Below, in pieces: positions 15,609 to 21,825 of a stretch of DNA of 25,877 bases. The stretch is taken from positions 1 to 25,877 of the forward strand of contig JBFWVD010000064.1 in NCBI GenBank assembly GCA_050246915.1. The letters run 5' to 3'. The position numbers and the translations under genes are program-made. The DNA comes from JBFWVD01 sp050246915 (GTDB lineage Bacteria; Actinomycetota; Acidimicrobiia; Acidimicrobiales; Ilumatobacteraceae). Numbering within the stretch: the first letter of the stretch is position 1; the number at the start of each line of letters is the position of its first letter. The notes under the pieces were generated by a model. That model searched no databases. It was given only the letters and a program-made list of their open reading frames with translations, and had not been told where the DNA came from.

Positions 15609-15636
15609 CACTGGCGCAGAGCGCACATACCGGGCA
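15609..15636 (+). repeat. 28-bp boundary sequence, copy 2
   Basis: It reads CACTGGCGCAGAGCGCAC at its start and is the inverse of 13331-13358 with one mismatch. It lies 20 bp after the natural UPF0158 stop and 48 bp before array gene 4, the position the core motif takes at other boundaries. Confidence 0.85.
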
Positions 15637-15684
15637 TTACGAGCGGGTGCCTTCGCCCCTGTGGCGGGCGCGAGACTGTCTTGC

Positions 15685-16056
15685 GTGAGGATCGACAAGG
15701 GCGACTGGGTGGGCGAGTTGTGCGAGGTCCCGCGGCAGATGCGCCGCGAGAACCAATCACTGCTGGCATGCATTCGAGATGCAGGTCCACCCCTCGCCGA
15801 CGACGACCAAGAGACGGCGTCAATCGAGCGATACCTCCGAAGGCACCCAACGTTGATCGTTGATTGGCAGGACGAGTCCGACGGCACTCGTGGATCGCCG
15901 AATCACTACTTCAAGGGTTGCGAGGTCGGGTTCTACGACGCTGGATTCCACGACCAGACACAGCACCCGGACGAAGTAGCCGCGTGTGCCGACTTCGTGT
16001 ACCGCAAGGCGGCATGGGTGCTGGCGAGGCGGCGAGTGCTCCGAGCGCTCCCTTGA
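15685..16056 (+). CDS. Array gene 4: unknown 123-residue protein
   Basis: The start is set at GTG 15685 (VRIDKGDWVGELCEVPRQMR); the frame is open further upstream, but that part falls in the boundary sequence and the UPF0158 remnant. The product is soluble, mixed helix and strand, with a central SIERYLRRHPTLIVDWQDES and a segment rich in aromatics and His (NHYFKGCEVGFYDAGFHDQT). I do not recognise the family. The stop lies 20 bp before boundary repeat c. Start context GTGAGG is similar to that of array gene 5 (GTGACGG). Confidence 0.6.
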   Translation: MRIDKGDWVGELCEVPRQMRRENQSLLACIRDAGPPLADDDQETASIERYLRRHPTLIVDWQDESDGTRGSPNHYFKGCEVGFYDAGFHDQTQHPDEVAACADFVYRKAAWVLARRRVLRALP

Positions 16057-16076
16057 CGGCCGTGCCTCTGGCACGT

Positions 16077-16117
16077 ATCTGCCGATCGGGGTGGTGGACA
16101 CCAGTCGTTCGCTGGTG
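16077..16117 (+). repeat. Array boundary repeat, copy c
   Basis: The full core ATCTGCCGATCGG (16077-16089) begins 20 bp after the stop of array gene 4. It is followed by GGTGGACACCAG, whose CACCAG (16099-16104) pairs perfectly with CTGGTG (16112-16117). The block TGGTGGACAC is shared with copy g, and GGACAC also with copy d. Confidence 0.88.
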
Positions 16118-16129
16118 CAATCTGTCCTC

Positions 16130-16588
16130 GTGACGGAGTCGCCGCTGCCGCCGTTCATTCGGCAGGCTGATGGCTTGTTGTTCGAGGGACACGCTGTTCA
16201 ACCGCCGCCGGGTGTGCTCGATCGCGTAGTCGGTCAAGACCTGACCTTCGTTCGCGTTGATCACCAGACGCGACTTCAGTTCGGCGACTTCGAGATCGTG
16301 ATCGAAGGTCCATTCCGTGTCACGACTTCCGACGGGACTGACCACCGTCTTGACGCCGCCCTACGAGCATCGCTTGGTCCCGTGCTGGATCTGTTTCCCG
16401 ATTCTCTGATTGCTGCGACTGTCGAGGCTGATGCGTCCCTCAGGCTCCGGCTCGCGAGCGGGGCCACGCTCGATGTGCCCGCCGACTTTGAGTTTGAGGC
16501 ATGGCAGGTGAACGGGCCTGGCGGGTTCCTCGTCGTGTGCGCGACCGGAGGTGAAGGCCTCGCACTTTGGGGAAGTTCGGAGGAATAG
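16130..16588 (+). CDS. Array gene 5: DUF6188-like protein
   Basis: The 152-residue protein starts at GTG 16130 (VTESPLPPFIRQADGLLFEG). It has the two-sheet pattern of DUF6188: LVGQ-type opening (VVGQDLTFVRVDHQTRLQFG), FEIVIEGPFRV, then a second strand set with SLRLRLASGATLDVPADFEF and the signature end EAWQVNGPGGFLVVCATGGE before LALWG. These small proteins are cytoplasmic and occur among orphan immunity-type genes; their partners are unknown. The gene is bracketed by boundary repeats c and d, 41 bp downstream of one and 10 bp upstream of the other, with no room for a second gene. Confidence 0.72.
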   Translation: MTESPLPPFIRQADGLLFEGHAVQPPPGVLDRVVGQDLTFVRVDHQTRLQFGDFEIVIEGPFRVTTSDGTDHRLDAALRASLGPVLDLFPDSLIAATVEADASLRLRLASGATLDVPADFEFEAWQVNGPGGFLVVCATGGEGLALWGSSEE

Positions 16589-16598
16589 GGCTCGAAGA

Positions 16599-16644
16599 CC
16601 TATCTGCCGATAGGTGCGATGGACACGAGCATCCCCATCGTGTC
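16599..16644 (+). repeat. Array boundary repeat, copy d
   Basis: This copy contains CCTATCTGCCGATAGG, itself a perfect hairpin (CCTATC, loop TGCC, GATAGG). A second perfect inverted repeat GACACGA (16622-16628) / TCGTGTC (16638-16644) follows. It begins 10 bp after the stop of array gene 5. Confidence 0.9.
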
Positions 16645-16677
16645 GGCGGCGCCCTCTGGATCACCGTACCCAACTGC

Positions 16678-17373
16678 TCAGGACTTCTCGGAAAAGTGCG
16701 ACACGAGTGATTTGAGTCGCTCGAACAACTCCCGATCTGACTTCGGAGGGCGACCGCGATACGCCTTCAGGATCGCCTTCGCATGATCCATCCAGACCTC
16801 TGGCGGATAGACCCCGAGCGACCTGTATGCGCGAAGCGCAGCTTCGGCGTGTTCGACGCACAGGCGACGTGACTGGCTATCGGCTGACGGAGCGTGCATC
16901 GGCCCTTCGGCAAGCAGATCGGCCAGCTCCGCGTCGTTGCCGAAAGCCAGGTGCCCCTCGATGCGAGTTGTCGGTGACCTTCCGTGCAAGTTGTCGAGGT
17001 AGCCCCGGCGCGTAGCGCGCTCCTCGATCCAGGGCAATGCAGTCGTCGTAACGGCATCGCTGACACTCGCAACAATCCGGTCTCGCTCCGTGATGTTGCT
17101 CGGGTCCCACAGCCACCAACCGGTGGGACCGCGCTGCTGGCCAAATGCCCGCCAGTATCCGGTGCCGAGCCCGGATTCGAGCTGCACGGTCGCCGTGACT
17201 TCAACCAGCTCACCCAGACCGTTGAATGACGCAGGGTTGCGCTCGACGGCAACTGCAGACGTGAGCCCGTCACGCGTGCGAGTCCATTTGCGCCGTTGCC
17301 GACCGAATCCGTCGGGCATAACCCGCTTCAGGCTTCGCGCGACCTCGTCCGTGAACGCAATCGGATCAACCAC
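16678..17373 (-). CDS. Array gene 6: DUF4304-like protein
   Basis: A 231-residue protein read on the minus strand, opposite to its neighbours. GTG 17373 is preferred as start (VVDPIAFTDEVARSLKRVMP), since the upstream extension is Arg-rich and unconserved. The N-terminal 150 residues resemble DUF4304: a first helix, then FGRQRRKWTRTRDGLTSAVA with the typical VAVERNPASFN, followed by VEVTATVQL and WWLWDPSNITERD. The C-terminal part is helical (CVEHAEAALRAYRSLGVYPP). Function of the family is unknown. It lies between repeats d and e, which keep the plus orientation, so the gene is inverted relative to its boundaries. The call is from pattern memory. Confidence 0.65.
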   Translation of the reverse strand: MVDPIAFTDEVARSLKRVMPDGFGRQRRKWTRTRDGLTSAVAVERNPASFNGLGELVEVTATVQLESGLGTGYWRAFGQQRGPTGWWLWDPSNITERDRIVASVSDAVTTTALPWIEERATRRGYLDNLHGRSPTTRIEGHLAFGNDAELADLLAEGPMHAPSADSQSRRLCVEHAEAALRAYRSLGVYPPEVWMDHAKAILKAYRGRPPKSDRELFERLKSLVSHFSEKS

Positions 17374-17422
17374 GCTGGAATGGTAGGCCGCCCGCCCTCG
17401 CGGCCGGATGCGCACGCAGCCG

Positions 17423-17435
17423 AACTGCCGATCGG
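17423..17435 (+). repeat. Array boundary repeat, copy e
   Basis: AACTGCCGATCGG differs from the core in one base. It is followed by AGCTATCGCCGACGG, in which ATCG can pair with the core CGAT. It lies 50 bp from the start of the inverted array gene 6. Confidence 0.75.
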
Positions 17436-17498
17436 AGCTATCGCCGACGGTTCCACTCGGGGCAACGTCGCCGGCCCACTACGGCGCGCGTCAAGGGG

Positions 17499-17529
17499 CT
17501 CGGGAGCTACGGCTTTCTCAAGCTCCGAG
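17499..17529 (+). other. Hairpin with a one-base bulge before array gene 7
   Basis: CTCGGGAGCT pairs with AGCTCC-GAG around a 12-base loop, leaving one unpaired G in the left arm. It ends 23 bp before array gene 7 and may belong to the right half of boundary e. Confidence 0.5.
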
Positions 17530-17552
17530 GGCCAATCGCCGTTAGATCATTC

Positions 17553-18164
17553 GTGATCAACACATGGTCGCTCATGGCGCGACTCCGGAGCGCCGCCCCT
17601 GGTAAAGCGGGGCGTCCCTCACAGACCGAGCGTCGGCGCAGGATTCACCGCCACCATGGTTGCATGGTCTTAGCCGCCGGAATGCTGGTGATGACCTCGT
17701 CATGCAGCACGCGAATTGGCGGACCCGAGAACGACTACATCGCTGGCTTTGCCGTCGCCGTCGGCTACCAGGACAAGCTCGATGAGGTTTGGGGCTGGCT
17801 GTGTACTGACCTGAAGCGAGACTTCACCCAGCACGGCGGGGACCAGTTGCATAACCTGTCGGTCGGCATTTCGGGGACGTCCATGAACCGGGCTCCGTAC
17901 CCGCTGGAGTACAGCGAGGATGGCCAGACAATACGAATGATGGTCGATCGAAATGTCCCGGGCGACACCGTCGCCGCCCCGACTACATCCGTCTGGGTCG
18001 TAGACCTGAAACTCGAGGGCGATCGCTGGCTTGTATGCGGCGCGCACGAGGCGACCAGCGATGAACTTCTGCACGCCGACGAGCTCTGCCGAACCGCTAC
18101 CGACATCAATTACCCATGCCGGGCACTACCTCAAAGCCAGCACGACTCGCGACAGAACTCGTAG
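17553..18164 (+). CDS. Array gene 7: probable lipoprotein
   Basis: The frame begins at GTG 17553; in-frame ATGs at 17574 and 17664 are alternatives. After an Arg/His-rich stretch comes a hydrophobic segment MVLAAGMLVMTSSC, which ends in a Cys that could be lipidated. That would make it a secreted lipoprotein anchored in the membrane. The mature part (about 150 residues) has YIAGFAVAVGYQDKLDEVWG, then QTIRMMVDRNVPGD, and VWVVDLKLEGDRWLVCGAHE, an NTF2-like or periplasmic beta pattern. It ends in Cys-containing HADELCRTATDINYPCRA. No named family is recognised. Bounded by repeats e and f. Confidence 0.68.
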   Translation: MINTWSLMARLRSAAPGKAGRPSQTERRRRIHRHHGCMVLAAGMLVMTSSCSTRIGGPENDYIAGFAVAVGYQDKLDEVWGWLCTDLKRDFTQHGGDQLHNLSVGISGTSMNRAPYPLEYSEDGQTIRMMVDRNVPGDTVAAPTTSVWVVDLKLEGDRWLVCGAHEATSDELLHADELCRTATDINYPCRALPQSQHDSRQNS

Positions 18165-18179
18165 TCCTTGGCGACTCCG

Positions 18180-18220
18180 AGCTGCCGATCTGCGTCGAGC
18201 CGCAACGACGTCATCGGGAG
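18180..18220 (+). repeat. Array boundary repeat, copy f
   Basis: AGCTGCCGATCTG (18180-18192) starts 15 bp after the stop of array gene 7 and is the left arm of a 39-bp hairpin. CTGCCGAT pairs with ATCGGGAG (one mismatch), and CGTCG pairs with CGACG around the loop AGCCGCAA. Between the two stems the arms are unequal in length. The 134 bp from here to 18354 hold no gene. Confidence 0.85.
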
Positions 18221-18354
18221 TTTATGAACAGTGGCAGGTGTCTCAAGCGCTCACGGCGGTGTCAATCTGCGCTGACCCGACCGAGCCGGATCGCCGCTCG
18301 ACGATCGGGTTCGGCTCATTGGGGCGATCGCCGACTCCAAGATCGCTCCTCGGG

Positions 18355-19299
18355 TCACTTCTTCCGCGCATGCAAGCGTTTCCATTTGGTTGGGATCACT
18401 GCCATCGAAGGGCGTGCGGGCCACAGCTCGAGACCACAGCAGCGGATGATCGCCACGCCTCCATTGCTGAGGTCACCGATGATCTCGCATGGCGACCAGT
18501 CGGGCACCGTGACTCCGACTCGCATGTTCACGACCGGTTCGTGCCCGATGATGTCCTCAGGGGTCGGGCTTTTTGAACTGGCGGTGGTCACCATCGCTTC
18601 GGGTCCCCAGCCGTCGCCGGCGCTCCACCATAGGCGCGCAAACGCAGCGGTGACAGGCCCAGTTCGGGCAAGCCGTGCGTCGCGGAGTGTCCGTAACGCT
18701 CGCCGAGCACGCAGGAACGCAGCGAGAGCACCTGCGCCGCCGGCCCCGCCACCCGCACCACCGCCGCCGCCGCCTCCGCCGCCCCCATGGGTAGCCAGAA
18801 AGACGACGGTGGCGACGAGGAGCACGAGGAAGATGACCAACGCGATCAGCGACCAATCGGCCACCTTCTTCTCGTGGGTCAGGTAGGTCTCCCACTCCTC
18901 AACAGAGAGTGGGCTGTGGCTCTTCGCGTGACGCCACGACGGCGACCATCCGATCACATCAGGGTGGGCAAGCACTCCCTGGCCGCGTTCAGCGAAGATC
19001 GGGAACGCAATACCGTCTTTCACCTTTGCTGGTCGCGCCGACCTGATGATGATCCCGTCGGGTCCAACAGCCGTAACGTCCCTGTGATCGACGAGAGCTG
19101 AAGTGAACTCGAAAAGGCTACCGGCGTCGCACCTCGGCAGTTCCTGATATGGCAGCAACTCAAAGGTGCCTAGCGGCCCCGAGTACGAGGTCGCGTCAGC
19201 CGGGTACACGTAGGCAATCGGTCGAACCCCACCAGCGCCGAACAACACCAGACGGTACTGATGTGCGGCCTTTCGATCCTGGTCCGTGGCGGTTGACAT
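18355..19299 (-). CDS. Array gene 8: membrane protein with a long glycine run
   Basis: The 314-residue protein starts at ATG 19299 (MSTATDQDRKAAHQYRLVLF) on the minus strand. The N-terminal 145 residues are soluble with a beta-rich pattern (LGTFELLPYQELPRCDAGSL, VGPDGIIIRSARP). One membrane segment follows (about 149-170, LIALVIFLVLLVATVVFLAT), and then a run of ten Gly and further Gly/Ala to about residue 190. The C-terminal 120 residues begin with an Arg/Ala-rich helix (FLRARRALRTLRDARLARTG) and end in a basic tail (PTKWKRLHARKK). No family is recognised. Like array gene 6 it runs against the direction of its bounding repeats (f and g) and is the longest gene of the array. Confidence 0.68.
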   Translation of the reverse strand: MSTATDQDRKAAHQYRLVLFGAGGVRPIAYVYPADATSYSGPLGTFELLPYQELPRCDAGSLFEFTSALVDHRDVTAVGPDGIIIRSARPAKVKDGIAFPIFAERGQGVLAHPDVIGWSPSWRHAKSHSPLSVEEWETYLTHEKKVADWSLIALVIFLVLLVATVVFLATHGGGGGGGGGGAGGGAGGAGALAAFLRARRALRTLRDARLARTGPVTAAFARLWWSAGDGWGPEAMVTTASSKSPTPEDIIGHEPVVNMRVGVTVPDWSPCEIIGDLSNGGVAIIRCCGLELWPARPSMAVIPTKWKRLHARKK

Positions 19300-19495
19300 C
19301 ACTGAACGCGCTTCCCTATACGACGCTCGCCCGCGCAGTTCACCACAGCTCGGAAGGTATCGCTTCTGGAGACGCCGTCGCTGTTTCGGGCCTGAACCCT
19401 GCGGTCGACCGCATTCAGCGTCGCTTCGTCCGTCTCGGCACAGGATGCGCCGACCTGTCGAGAATCGCTGGTGTTGCAGAGGTGGGTCGTCCGCC

Positions 19496-19684
19496 ATGGC
19501 GGGGATGGCGTGGAACCGGCGGAAGCTCCAAGCGAACTTCGGATCGTTCATGCGCCAATACGGTCGACGCGCCCATGCGGGTCATGATCCCAATGACCGC
19601 GGCTACGACCGCAAGGTCGAGAAGCTCGTGAAGCAGATGTCTCCTGAGGAACTCGACGAGCTGATCAACGGCGAGCGCGACTGA
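19496..19684 (+). CDS. Array gene 9: small basic protein, unknown
   Basis: A 62-residue protein starting at ATG 19496 after a GAGGTGG ribosome-binding sequence. It is strongly charged and helical: MAGMAWNRRKLQANFGSFMR, a central HAGHDPNDRGYDRKVEKLVK and a C-terminal MSPEELDELINGERD. No membrane segment is present. The stop is 11 bp before repeat g. No boundary core is visible between it and the inverted array gene 8, so genes 8 and 9 may share one unit. Confidence 0.65.
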   Translation: MAGMAWNRRKLQANFGSFMRQYGRRAHAGHDPNDRGYDRKVEKLVKQMSPEELDELINGERD

Positions 19685-19695
19685 CGCCGCGCCAA

Positions 19696-19754
19696 ATCTG
19701 CCGGTAGGCATGGTGGACACGGACATCCGCGTCGGGCGTTGCGTCTTATCGACA
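19696..19754 (+). repeat. Array boundary repeat, copy g
   Basis: ATCTGCCGGTAGG (19696-19708) is the left arm of an imperfect hairpin. TGCCGGTA (19699-19706) pairs with TATCGACA (19747-19754) with one mismatch and one G-T pair. Inside, GACACGGA and TCCGCGTC pair around a 2-base loop. It is followed by another stem, AATGG(G)TGC / GCACCATT, with one bulged G. Confidence 0.88.
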
Positions 19755-20187
19755 ATGGGTGCGAGTTCGGGCACCATTCGCTGCATGGGCGCTATTCGGA
19801 GGGTGTTGTCGGTCCTGGCGATCGGTGGCCTATTCGTAGGCGCGACGGCGTGTGGCGAGGACTCGACGAGCACAGGCCATCTTCGTTGACATCGACCGCG
19901 AGCAGCACTGCCAAGGCCACGACGGTCTTTTGTCAAGCGATGAGCGACATTCTCGACAAGGCTGTTCCAAACGAGACGGAGCAGGTGACGGCTCTTCAAG
20001 GCGTGGAACTCGCGGGCCTCGCCGACGCAGATCGGTTCGACTACAGCGCACCGTCGACCTCATCGCCACGAGCCTTGCGGCGTTCAAGAGCGGGCAGTCA
20101 AGTAGCGGGTGGACCAACGAGCCAGTGGTGGACGTGGCGAATCAGGTTTGCTCGACGGCGATTCCGAGTTTCCACGAGATTCCGTAG
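19755..20187 (+). pseudogene. Array gene 10: lipoprotein with two frameshifts
   Basis: ATG 19755 or 19785 opens a signal peptide, MGAIRRVLSVLAIGGLFVGA, ending in a lipobox-type ATAC, then EDSTST before the frame stops. The protein seems to go on in the next frame from about 19875 (SSLTSTASSTAKATTVFCQA, MSDILDKAVPNETEQVTALQ) and in a third frame from about 20045 (VDLIATSLAAFKSGQSSSGW, VDVANQVCSTAIPSFHEIP). It then stops at 20187, 8 bp before repeat h. The three pieces make one coherent secreted lipoprotein of about 140 residues. The frameshifts are either decay or two single-base errors. No family is recognised. Confidence 0.65.
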
Positions 20188-20195
20188 CCGCCGAG

Positions 20196-20254
20196 ATCTG
20201 CCGATAGGCGTGCTCGACAAAGGCGTAAGCGTCGTGCATTTGGCGCTATCGACA
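20196..20254 (+). repeat. Array boundary repeat, copy h
   Basis: ATCTGCCGATAGG (20196-20208) starts 8 bp after a stop codon. TGCCGATAG pairs with CTATCGACA (20246-20254) at eight of nine positions. An inner stem GCTCGAC / GTCGTGC adds six pairs. The right part GCATTTGG is shared with the region beyond copy a. Confidence 0.9.
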
Positions 20255-20283
20255 AGGCACGGGGCATCGGGCATCCTGACGGT

Positions 20284-20697
20284 GTGGGCGAGAGTTCCGG
20301 TACGGACGGACGTGGTTGGTTCCCTGACCCAACGTGGCGCCATGCGGAGCGCTTCTATGACGCCTCAACCTGGACCGATCGCGTTCGAGATGCATCGTCA
20401 GAATCGCTCGACCCGCTTGGGCCGCTGCCGTCAAACCGGGATTCGTGGTTGTCCCCAGAGGTGATGGTTCGCGTGGCCGCCTCGGCGCGAAAGCCAGTGG
20501 TCAGTCCGCCAAAACCGACCTGGCGACGCGATCTCTTGTCTGCTCTCGCAGGAGGTATCGCAGGGTCGTCGATAGCGCTGGCCTCGGCCAGCCACACCGA
20601 CCGCGTCGCGATCACACTGCTGAGCGGATTGGGCGGAGCCATGGTCGGGCTGCGAATCAGCATGTGGATTGGCGACCTGCTCACCGACGACGGTTGA
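20284..20697 (+). CDS. Array gene 11: DUF2510-domain membrane protein
   Basis: The 137-residue protein starts at GTG 20284. Residues about 9-30 form a DUF2510 module (GRGWFPDPTWRHAERFYDAS, then TWTDRV), the small Trp-rich domain found at the ends of actinobacterial membrane proteins. A linker and two hydrophobic segments follow at about 83-100 (LLSALAGGIAGSSIALASAS) and 107-130 (VAITLLSGLGGAMVGLRISM). The product is probably a small inner-membrane protein with the DUF2510 module in the cytoplasm. DUF2510 is nearly confined to Actinobacteria, which supports the host group. Bounded by repeats h and i. Confidence 0.78.
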   Translation: MGESSGTDGRGWFPDPTWRHAERFYDASTWTDRVRDASSESLDPLGPLPSNRDSWLSPEVMVRVAASARKPVVSPPKPTWRRDLLSALAGGIAGSSIALASASHTDRVAITLLSGLGGAMVGLRISMWIGDLLTDDG

Positions 20698-20702
20698 CGA
20701 CC

Positions 20703-20748
20703 TATCTGCCGATCTGCCCGCCTTTGGGGCGTTCGTCGATCGGACAGA
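20703..20748 (+). repeat. Array boundary repeat, copy i
   Basis: The clearest hairpin of the set. TCTGCCGATC (20705-20714) pairs completely with GATCGG-CAGA (20738-20748) if one A on the right arm is left unpaired. An inner stem CGCC / GGCG-type closes a TTTG loop. It starts 6 bp after the stop of array gene 11. Confidence 0.9.
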
Positions 20749-20757
20749 ATCGGGTTG

Positions 20758-21252
20758 GTGTACACGATTCATGGGACCAAGAAGTTGCTCGATCGGGTGA
20801 AGCAACCGCTCAAGCCGTTGGACCTTGAGTCGTCGACGGCGCTCGGAGATTGGTATGCCACGGTGATCTTCTGGAAGCCGCAGGTTGCGTTGTTCGTCAA
20901 CGAGCGAACGTTGTTTCCTGTCGTGTTGCCGCTAGCGCCAGCGACGACACTCGCCGATCGGTTCCCCGCCGCGTTGCACGATGTGCTCTCCGCGCTAGGT
21001 GTCAACCCGGCTTTCGTCGAGACCGAGACCCGCCTCGTGGCCGAGCACGTCTACGCCAAGACGGCGAACCGCAGCGTCGTTGGGATCATGAACGAGTTCA
21101 CGTTCCTCGCTGGGCACTGGCGTGACGGACTGCCCGACGGTGACCTCGTCGCGTTGTCCCTAGAGCTTGCGTCGACGCCGTGTAGCCCGTTGTACAAGCG
21201 CCACGTTTCGCCCGACGCCGAACTTCGCGCTCTGGTCGACGCCGCGACCTGA
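20758..21252 (+). CDS. Array gene 12: DUF6933-like protein
   Basis: The 164-residue protein starts at GTG 20758 (VYTIHGTKKLLDRVKQPLKP). It follows the DUF6933 pattern: TKKLL opening, LGDWYATVIFWKPQVALFVN, ERTLFPVVLPLAP, then HVYAKTANRSVVGIMNEFTF near the C-terminus. The family is small, soluble and uncharacterised, widespread as single scattered genes in bacteria. It is preceded by repeat i at only 9 bp. No core motif is visible after its stop; the next gene starts 50 bp later, so this is the right-hand limit of the recognisable array. Confidence 0.75.
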   Translation: MYTIHGTKKLLDRVKQPLKPLDLESSTALGDWYATVIFWKPQVALFVNERTLFPVVLPLAPATTLADRFPAALHDVLSALGVNPAFVETETRLVAEHVYAKTANRSVVGIMNEFTFLAGHWRDGLPDGDLVALSLELASTPCSPLYKRHVSPDAELRALVDAAT

Positions 21253-21302
21253 TGAGGGACATGGTTGCCAGAAGCCGATCCATCAAGTTATGTTGATGCC
21301 TT

Positions 21303-21524
21303 GTGGATCCGGTCGTTCTGGCGAGCGCACGAAAGCACGGTGTCACCGATGACGACATGCTCCACGCTTACCGCAACCCGGTCCGTGTCTTCGTGCTCGA
21401 TGATCTCACCATGGTCATCGGCGCCGATCATGCCGGGCAGCTGCTCGAGGTCGGTATCGCTTCGGCCGAGGGTGTCGAGTTCATCGTTCACGCCATGTTG
21501 GCCCGACCCAAGTTCTTGAGGTGA
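21303..21524 (+). CDS. Putative small toxin of a toxin-antitoxin pair
   Basis: A 73-residue protein starting at GTG 21303 (VDPVVLASARKHGVTDDDML). The order helix, HAYRNPVRVFVLDDLTMVIG, GQLLEVGIASAEGVEFIVHA and the end MLARPKFLR has the look of BrnT/DUF4258-type RNase-fold toxins, in which the final ARPKF-like motif is conserved. Its stop overlaps the next start by 4 bases. Gene order toxin-antitoxin, size and coupling support the assignment, which remains a pattern match. Next to the integrase such a pair could stabilise the element. Confidence 0.65.
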   Translation: MDPVVLASARKHGVTDDDMLHAYRNPVRVFVLDDLTMVIGADHAGQLLEVGIASAEGVEFIVHAMLARPKFLR

Positions 21525-21802
21525 GTTCAGTGCCCCGCTCCATGCAAGAGATCCTCGATCACGCCGACGAACTGGCCAAGCATTTCGAGGACTACGAACC
21601 GTCACCTGCCGACGAGGTCGACGTGGCGGAGTACCTCCTGCGCCGCGCTGCGCTCGCCAGGGCGCGCAGCGAACGTCAGGTTGCCGACGCAGTCGACTCA
21701 GCCCGCCGCGCCGGGCTGTCATGGAAACGAATCGGCACCGAGCTCGGCATCTCGGCCCAAGCCGCGCAGCAGCGCTACGGGGCAATCAGCGAAACCGCTT
21801 GA
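21521..21802 (+). CDS. Putative antitoxin with C-terminal helix-turn-helix
   Basis: A 93-residue protein that starts at GTG 21521, overlapping the upstream stop; GTG 21530 is an alternative start. The N-terminal part is acidic and helical (MQEILDHADELAKHFEDYEP, ADEVDVAEYLLRRAALARAR). The C-terminus is a helix-turn-helix (VDSARRAGLSWKRIGTELGI, SAQAAQQRYGAI), so DNA-binding autoregulation is likely, although the more usual order places the HTH first. Coupling to the small upstream protein suggests the antidote partner. It is separated from the convergent integrase gene by 23 bp. Confidence 0.65.
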   Translation: MSSVPRSMQEILDHADELAKHFEDYEPSPADEVDVAEYLLRRAALARARSERQVADAVDSARRAGLSWKRIGTELGISAQAAQQRYGAISETA

Positions 21803-21825
21803 GGCGTCGCCGGTCGGACTCGCCG

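Noticed and set aside
18720..18790. CCGCCG-rich tract as a regulatory repeat
   Set aside because: It encodes the Gly/Ala run of the minus-strand membrane protein; codon repetition explains it.
12406..20748. Boundary repeats as ordinary Rho-independent terminators
   Set aside because: They lack T-tracts, share primary sequence between unrelated genes, and keep the plus orientation around minus-strand genes (copies d-g). A secondary terminator role is still possible.
12406..21252. A classical integron
   Set aside because: I find no IntI with its extra domain, no attI and no RYYYAAC/GTTRRRY pair; the only tyrosine recombinase is phage-type and sits at attR.
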